Part shown: positions 57,959 to 64,000 of the stretch, one piece after another
Position numbering within the stretch: the first letter of the stretch is position 1
Layout of the letters: each line of letters begins with the position of its first letter
Source: Amblyomma americanum
Lineage: Eukaryota; Arthropoda; Arachnida; Ixodida; Ixodidae
Length of the DNA: 64,000 bases
Assembly: GCF_052857255.1 (NCBI RefSeq)
Contig: NC_135505.1
Span: 53,079,102-53,143,101, forward strand
Direction: 5' to 3'
Notes under the pieces: model-generated
Told to the model about the DNA's origin: nothing
The model's input: the letters and a program-made list of their open reading frames with translations, nothing else
The model's database searches: none
Made by a program: the position numbers and the translations under genes

Positions 57959-58981
57959 GGCCGCCACCGGATCGAATACGCGTCTTTCGGGTCAGCAGCC
58001 GAGCGCCATAACCACTTAGCAACCGCAGAAGCACATTGCAGAATAAATCGGACAAACAACCTTGATAAAAAACTGCCTAACCATGTCGTTTGTTACTGCT
58101 GTTGTATTCAAATGCCCTCTATTTATTTCTGCTACGTCTCGAACATATGAGACCTCTGTATCGCAAATTAAAACTGCAGAAAGAAAAAGAGAACGGTTTA
58201 GTATATTAGAGCATAAAACTTAATACCCATATCAAAGAAATGCAAAGCAGGGAACGAAAGTAACAAATCTGGGTGAAGGACAAGTAAAAACAGTGTAAAT
58301 AATTCACACTGTGAATATGGCAGATAAACGTAAACATAACTAGACAATTCTGGCAGAAGAAGAAACGAACAACAAGAGCCACAACAGCAACGCACGTAAA
58401 AATAAGTGACGGTTTGGTTAGATGTAAGTCGGAGAGAATATTAGACGGCTCTAGGAAGAAAATGATTGATAAGAATAAAAGACGTGCTTAGTACCGCTAC
58501 AGTACTATTCAGTCGGGATGAGTATTTCTATTAGGAAAGTCCCAGATGGCCGTAGTCTCCTTATCGCGGTCAAGAGGAGCTCTCTAAGGAGTGCTACGGA
58601 GTTCAGAGCCTGTTTATGGTTTTTATAAGCATTGTCATCAGATCAATGTTTGGATTGATGCTTTGCAGTGGCACTTAAGTTTCGAATATCATTTCGTTTG
58701 TGTTTAACCAAGAATTGAAATTTTGTGAAACACAATGACTTGTGTTTAACCAAGAATTGAAATTTTGTGAAACACAATGACTATACTTATTTTAGATTGC
58801 TTCTCATATATCGATGACGTATTATTGATGCAAATCCTGGAGGAAGGTAAAATGACCGGGCCTAGGTCAATTTTTTTTGCCTCAGGCTAACCTCTTTGGA
58901 AGAAATTCTTAGCAACTTGCGACCCAGAATCCGTACGGTCAGCTAGTTATGGCGAAATGGCACTTATGTCATCTACCCCGG
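57959..58981 (-). repeat. Dispersed 1-kb repeat, copy 2, inverted relative to 1401-2376
   Basis: The whole interval is the reverse complement counterpart of 1401-2376. The Ruka-like tRNA head is at 57959-58030, the boundary GTCATCTACCCCGG is at 58968-58981. This copy is not interrupted at the position where copy 1 abuts the gypsy LTR, but continues with AAATATTAG, giving a candidate flank for that insertion. It has a private 42-bp tandem duplication. Confidence 0.85.
58699..58782. repeat. Perfect 42-bp tandem duplication
   Basis: Two identical 42-base units starting TGTGTTTAACCAAGAATTG lie end to end (58699-58740 and 58741-58782). The inverted copy at 1615-1645 has a single unit, so the duplication arose in this copy and is recent, or is an assembly artefact. 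Confidence 0.95.
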
Positions 58982-61900
58982 AAATATTAGTTATGAAATT
59001 AAAAGACCTTATCTAGTGAGTACTTGTAGCCCATGCGTTGGTAGTTGAGTTAATTGAAAATATTGTTACTATATCTGTAGTAAAATATATTATTTTTGAA
59101 CCTTTACTAGCATAGACTTAATAAGCACAACTCACACTTACAAGAAATAAAAATAAAATCACCTTGATACACTTGTTTTCTCTAAGCAGATATTGATGTT
59201 AAAGTTATTCAGTTTTAATGGAATCGAAATGCCATTTCTGCACTTCAGTTGCCGTTTAGTTTGTCGTTGAGAACAGGAAGAACACGAAACGAATGTCACT
59301 TAACTGCTGCCGTGAACCTGTACATGAAAGGGGTAGAAAATGTGAAAGCAGCACTTGCATGCATGACATTTGCTATGGAATGAATGTTTTTTGCCATTGT
59401 AATAACAAGGCATATTGTCCCCCTCCACCCTTCTGTTTATTTCTGGAGATCTAGATGAAAAATGGAGGTGCGAGGGTGCTAAAAGCCACACAATTTAATG
59501 CGGTGTCTAAATTCTACTCAAATCATTGCCGCCGTCGGTCACCAGAAAACTAATGAAGTTATCATTACTTTGCCATCAGCTTGAAACGCGTTCTGTTGTT
59601 ATATTTCAGAAATTTTGCAACTTGCCGTTACATGCGAATGCTTTAAACTTTTTGAGACGCTTCAATTGCGCGATGCGTTGGTTGAAAGCACAGGGGAGCT
59701 CAGGATCTCGCTTAAAAGCAGCGTGGCTTCTTGTTGAAAACACTGTAGCGCAGCGGAAGAAAAAAGACCAAGTACGTGCTTTTAGTATCTAGTACTTTCT
59801 CTTCACTCTTCTGAATTCACAACCAACGTTAAACAAATAGCAACAGCCTAGCTGAAATAGACAGCCGTCCAGTGCTTAGCAATATTTTCAGAAGGAACAA
59901 ACCTATTGTTTTTCTGTTTATATAAGGTGCACGCACTCGGCACACAGAAATTTGAGAAGGTGCATTTTATTGAGGAGAAATGCGGTTGTCAATCTGCAAC
60001 TAGGAAGGTGCACTGTTTTTGTGCTTTGTCCGTGCTCTTTTGTAACCGGGGTAGCTGTCGTGGCAACCACTTGTACGCTTTTATAGTGCTATATACATTA
60101 GTGGCGCGGCGTGTAATATTGCCGATGCGACTTTTTAAAGTTTGTTTTGAACAGTCTTGCACTGTTCTCATGAAGTCAGTAATGCACGCTGCATTCGAAA
60201 TCTCTGCTGGACAGAACGGCAGGGTCATTTAGTGCCTAAAAAAGAATTCATTTTTCATCACTCGTCACTTTTCCATCAAGAAGCACTCAAAGGCTTTCTT
60301 GGCGACCCTGCTCTTTTTCTTCCAATGATCATCCCCACGCTCATATTCAGGAGTATGTCACATACTCGACAAAAGCTCCGGCGTGCCAGAGTTTTAAAAA
60401 CTCGCGAGCCTCGCGTTTATAACGTGATCTACAGACGGGGTCGACAAAACTGAAAAAAAAAAGGGTTTTTTTGGTGGTCCCAAGTCCTGACTCAATACAA
60501 AGGCGGTCAAAAGCAGCCTTATTATTTCTGTATTTGAAAGAAATGCTGAATTACCAAAAACGTAATTCATCACCTTGCAACATGACTCCCGGAATGCGGA
60601 ATGGAGGCGAGCCAGTGCTTTACCACTTTCATGGTTATAGAAGAAAAATTCCTAAATATTTCGATGTCGAGACAAAACGCCGATGGCCTGGGTTACTCGG
60701 TACTACATAATGCAATGGATGACGCTATTCTTGGCGTACGAGGGATAAAAGCATCGACTAAAATAATGAGCGCTCACTCGCATCTGTTTACTAGCACGCA
60801 GGTGAATGAATTTAAATACGCCGAGAGGGCGGGGCTGACGAAAGCAGCACTCACAGTAACAATTTATGCGGTCTTCCATCTCTTGGATGCTTTTATTTAT
60901 ATTTATTTATATTTATGCGAGAATTACGTTTGCAAGGAATGCCTGCATTGCTAGCAATCCGGGATTTGCACAAACGATCTGCGCATGCGAAAGTCCTAGC
61001 TGGGATTGGAGCTAACATTATATGCTGGTACTTTCCGCACATCGGAACCCATGAGAATGACGCCATCGCTACCTCGTATCGCCGCGTATTCAATAAGGAC
61101 TGCCAAATAAGCGACAAAGAAATGGTCGCGATGAGTTGACGCGACAGGATATGCAATTGTTCGCGCCTGTCCCTCAGCAATGGGACGCCATGTAGAAGAC
61201 ATCGGTACAGTAGCCGAATCCAAAAAAAGGATAGTGATCGTCCTCTGGACATAGTCAACCAATTTCAGCATCCTACCATACCCTCTTGTATATTTTTGAA
61301 TAATCAACAACTCCGAGATCAAAACATTCTGGCCGTAGCGCGTAATTCTGGCAGTCGTAGCAGTGATGTACTGCCATTTCAGACTGCGATTCATATGCAC
61401 TGTCGGATCAATAATAAAAAGCGGTTCAACATAGTTTCTTCAGTGCCGCAGCATCTATTGCTATGTCATCGCAGGCGCAGACAGTACCCTCGAGGCGCTG
61501 GAGGTTGGGGATAACTTATAAAATGATAATCGTTTCGTGGGGCGCTCAAAGCTACTTGCAGTCATGTGTAATGGTCGTCGGGTGTAATGTGGGCGTTTAC
61601 ACTCGGGACACGCCGTACGGTTAGTGAATAGCCTAACTCTAGCGCGCAGCGTGACATTGGCAGATTTGATGAACTGTCTCGGTACCAAGAGAGGAATGGT
61701 TGTAATATCGATAAATTTTAGACCCCATTGGTTTATTCGCTCGCCGCTGTCTCTGCTTCGCTATGAGTCCTAATAGCGGAAGGCATTTCTGGTGCTTATA
61801 CAAATGTGGGTTTTTCTAATCGAAGTTCGTAGAGTGGCCACAAAGCGAAAAGAAATGTAACGATGCTTGTATACTCCGTCTCATGCACAACAGTGAACGC

Positions 61901-63029
61901 TGCAAATACGTGGCGAGCCTGTTCGTACAGGTTACATCCGCGCCAAAATACTAGTCCTCCATTCAACCAAAAGGAACAGAACCATATTTCGTTGCGAAAA
62001 ACCTTACTTTGCTTGCAACCTCTTGTCAAATACTCTTCTGCGACTCATCCAGACTTTGAGAAGTAGGGATGACATGCCTTGGGACGATAAGCGTCTGGTA
62101 GAACAAATCGCTCTTGCTCCATCTTACTACAAAGTAGTTCGCACTAAATGAAAATTATATCCAGAAGGCCCAAACACTGAGCCCCTGAAAGCTTCGACAA
62201 GGCTTCTTAAAGATACCACTTAGTTTCGTAACGTTTTTTTCTTTCAAACTCTAACCGAGGTTTCAAAAAGAACGAATGATACGTGGCGTAGCAATATTTT
62301 TCGGGGACGCACTATTTCATTAGCCTTCCAAGCGTTGCCTGCTAGGTATGAGATGGACTCTAATGAAAATGATCATGATCACACTCTATGCGGAGATCTA
62401 CACAGGCTCCGATGCATCAAGAAAGACGATCTAACGGATCGACCAGCTGGAAAAAAATGAGCAGATATATACGACGTTTTCGAAATGTGTTGGTGGTGCT
62501 TGTGAGTACATATGCGCCAAGAGCATGAACAACTTCTTTTCGTTGCTGTGTTTAAAGAATTACATTTTAAGCAAGGACATCACTGAGCGAGGCGGAGCTT
62601 GTAAATGGAAAAACGTTTTTCTGCACCTAATTGCCAGCAAAGAAACGAAGGACTGAAAAATAGTTCCTGCTCCTTGCATGTAAGGGTACTGTCGAACTGC
62701 CCGTTATTCAAAATAATATTGGACATTCTGCGCTACAATGTGAGTTGGAGCTAATTTCCGAATGCAAAGATTTAAATCTACAATGCACTGAATGTTACAA
62801 CACACACGACTCGATCTTTCTTTATGCACCAAGAAAGCCGTTGTGAATGATGTTTTGATAATATCAAACTTCATTCTTCTCCTAGCCACTGACGCGAGCC
62901 GACCTGCTTCGCTCGCGCTTCCTCAATTTCGGCTGCACGGCTCTAAAGCCATTCGTCTTTCAACCTCCCTCGAGTGCCAACGGGCTTGCTTCCCTCCCTC
63001 GTCTACGAGCGCGCACCGCCGCCGTTGGC
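58982..63029. other. Four kilobases without a recognisable feature
   Basis: The two best open frames (60601-60954 plus, 117 residues; 60996-61400 minus, 134 residues) have no motif I can name. The 60700-60840 stretch has a somewhat protein-like composition. No repeat partners within the window were noticed. Together with 22136-24769 it is a candidate for single-copy host DNA or for an element family not otherwise represented here. Confidence 0.3.
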
Positions 63030-63300
63030 CGCTTCGTCCCGTGCATCGAGCTGTGCGACCCGTCTAGATCGGCGTTCTTTTCCAAGCGTTCTTCATCTCT
63101 ACGCCGGCACGTAGACACACAGGCGCTCCTTCGGCATCTCCAGTACTTAGTCAAACTACATCTGGCGGAGTGGAACGTGGTCACGCGACGAACGACGTGA
63201 TCCGCCATGGCGCCGCGCCCCCGCAGCTGCTGCGCACCACGTGACCAACCACGTGACACCGTGGCGGCGCAACCGCAGGGTGGCGTGGTAGGCTTTGTTC
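63030..63300 (-). repeat. CACGTG-containing repeat family, copy 3
   Basis: On the minus strand: CCACGGTGTCACGTGGTTGG, TCACGTGGTGCGCAGCAGC, GGCGCCATGGCGG and CCACTCCGCCAGATGTAG, all in the order seen in copies 1 and 2. The downstream part (63030-63125) has no partner in the other two and its boundary is uncertain. Confidence 0.7.
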
Positions 63301-63348
63301 TCCGATATCAGTCAGGATACCAATTATAATAAAGCAATTCCATCGCTG

Positions 63349-63442
63349 CCTGCCAGCCAGCCAGCCAGCCAGCCGGCAGGCGGGCAGGCGGACGGGCAGG
63401 CAAACGGGCTGGCGGGCGGGCAGGCAGGCAGGCAGGCAGGCA
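63349..63442. repeat. CAGC/CAGG microsatellite
   Basis: CAGC units to about 63373, then CAGG- and CGGG-like units to 63442, followed immediately by repeat family 2, as at 21492. Confidence 0.9.
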
Positions 63443-64000
63443 AACTTTACTTTATGAAGGGAATTTGAAGCAATTAAGCAGGCACCTGGGTACCCGCACA
63501 ACCCCACTGCCCTCAAATCTTTGTTTCAAAGGCCCACAACACTGGTGGCCCGCCCCACCAGGTGGCGATGATCTGCCTGAGGGGGGGGGGGGGCGGGGGG
63601 GGGGTTCCTCCGAGTGCAGCAGGGTGTGCCAGTCCTCCCAGGTTTTTAGGTACTCAGGCCACGCGGGGGAGGGTCCACCGGGCAACCCAGGAGGGACATC
63701 TGCATTAACACAAACATTGCGCGCGCAAGAGATTCGCAAGTGATCCCCTCGTACCTATCATGTCGGCCACAGCGGATTTCTCTAATGGTCAGCTTTTCAG
63801 CCAGGTATCATTATTGGCCTCATTAAGGTAAATTTCGTATCGGCAAAAGTTGGCGCCGAAAAATGACAACAATTGTACACACAAAGAAGAGCGTATGTCT
63901 CATTATAAATGCAGGGGTCTTCACTGAATAGATTCAATTTTACACTGTCACTTCAATTTTACACAGTCACTTCCTGTCTGAAGGCGGCCATCACCAAGTC
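63443..64000 (+). repeat. Dispersed repeat family 2, copy 2, cut by window end
   Basis: Collinear with 21493-22135: AGGCCCACAACACTGGTGGC, GGGTCCACCGGGCAACCCAG, TCGTACCTATCATGTCGGCC and CTGTCTGAAGGCGGCCATCA. It contains a poly-G run interrupted by one C at about 63582-63604, where copy 1 has a short G run. A TTCAATTTTACAC segment is repeated near 63930-63960. Confidence 0.85.

Overview
The window is eukaryotic, intron-bearing DNA dominated by transposable elements, and the best fit is a hard tick (ixodid). The main support is several copies of a tRNA-derived SINE with the layout of Ruka, first described from Rhipicephalus. These sit beside Penelope-like elements with GIY-YIG endonuclease domains, RTE-type LINEs, Ty3/gypsy elements and PIF/Harbinger transposons, a mixture typical of tick genomes. 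No bacterial gene, operon, CRISPR array, rRNA or genuine tRNA gene was seen, and no host gene could be supported. Every coding stretch I recognise belongs to a mobile element, and nearly all are broken. Layout, left half: 1-1400 is the 5' end of a minus-strand Ty3/gypsy element (gag plus its 801-bp LTR), abutting a 1-kb dispersed repeat whose second copy lies inverted at 57959-58981. A Ruka SINE with a 9-bp target duplication is at 3547-3867. From 5915 to 9620 there is a three-layer nest: an old Penelope-like element split by a solo gypsy LTR, which is itself split by a young Penelope-like insertion made of two 950-bp arms in near-perfect inverted orientation. A repeat unit of about 2.3-2.4 kb occurs twice (A, 11436-18600; B, 24770-29735). 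Copy A carries a 4.78-kb PIF/Harbinger transposon with recognisable DDE transposase exons; copy B has the empty site for it but carries its own 2.7-kb LINE. Layout, middle: a roughly 1.95-kb element with short terminal inverted repeats and an internal satellite-like tandem array occurs in opposite orientations at 18674-20656 and 31543-38203. The right copy has been hit by a Ruka SINE (14-bp target duplication) and by a 4,467-bp Ty3/gypsy element with two 183-bp LTRs. Between the copies lies an 830-bp CTGG/CAGG microsatellite. Layout, right half: decayed RTE, Jockey/CR1 and RNase-H-type LINE fragments, a 238-bp MITE with perfect 36-bp inverted repeats, a 1.8-kb internally deleted gypsy element with matched 131-bp LTRs, microsatellites, and repeats that pair with sequences in the left half. 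The interest of the window is its stratigraphy: filled and empty sites are present within the same 64 kb, so target-site duplications, insertion order and element ends can be read directly. I found no new multi-gene biological system; the most unusual objects are the Penelope palindrome, the Harbinger-type transposon with a 6-bp duplication, and the inverted satellite-bearing elements.
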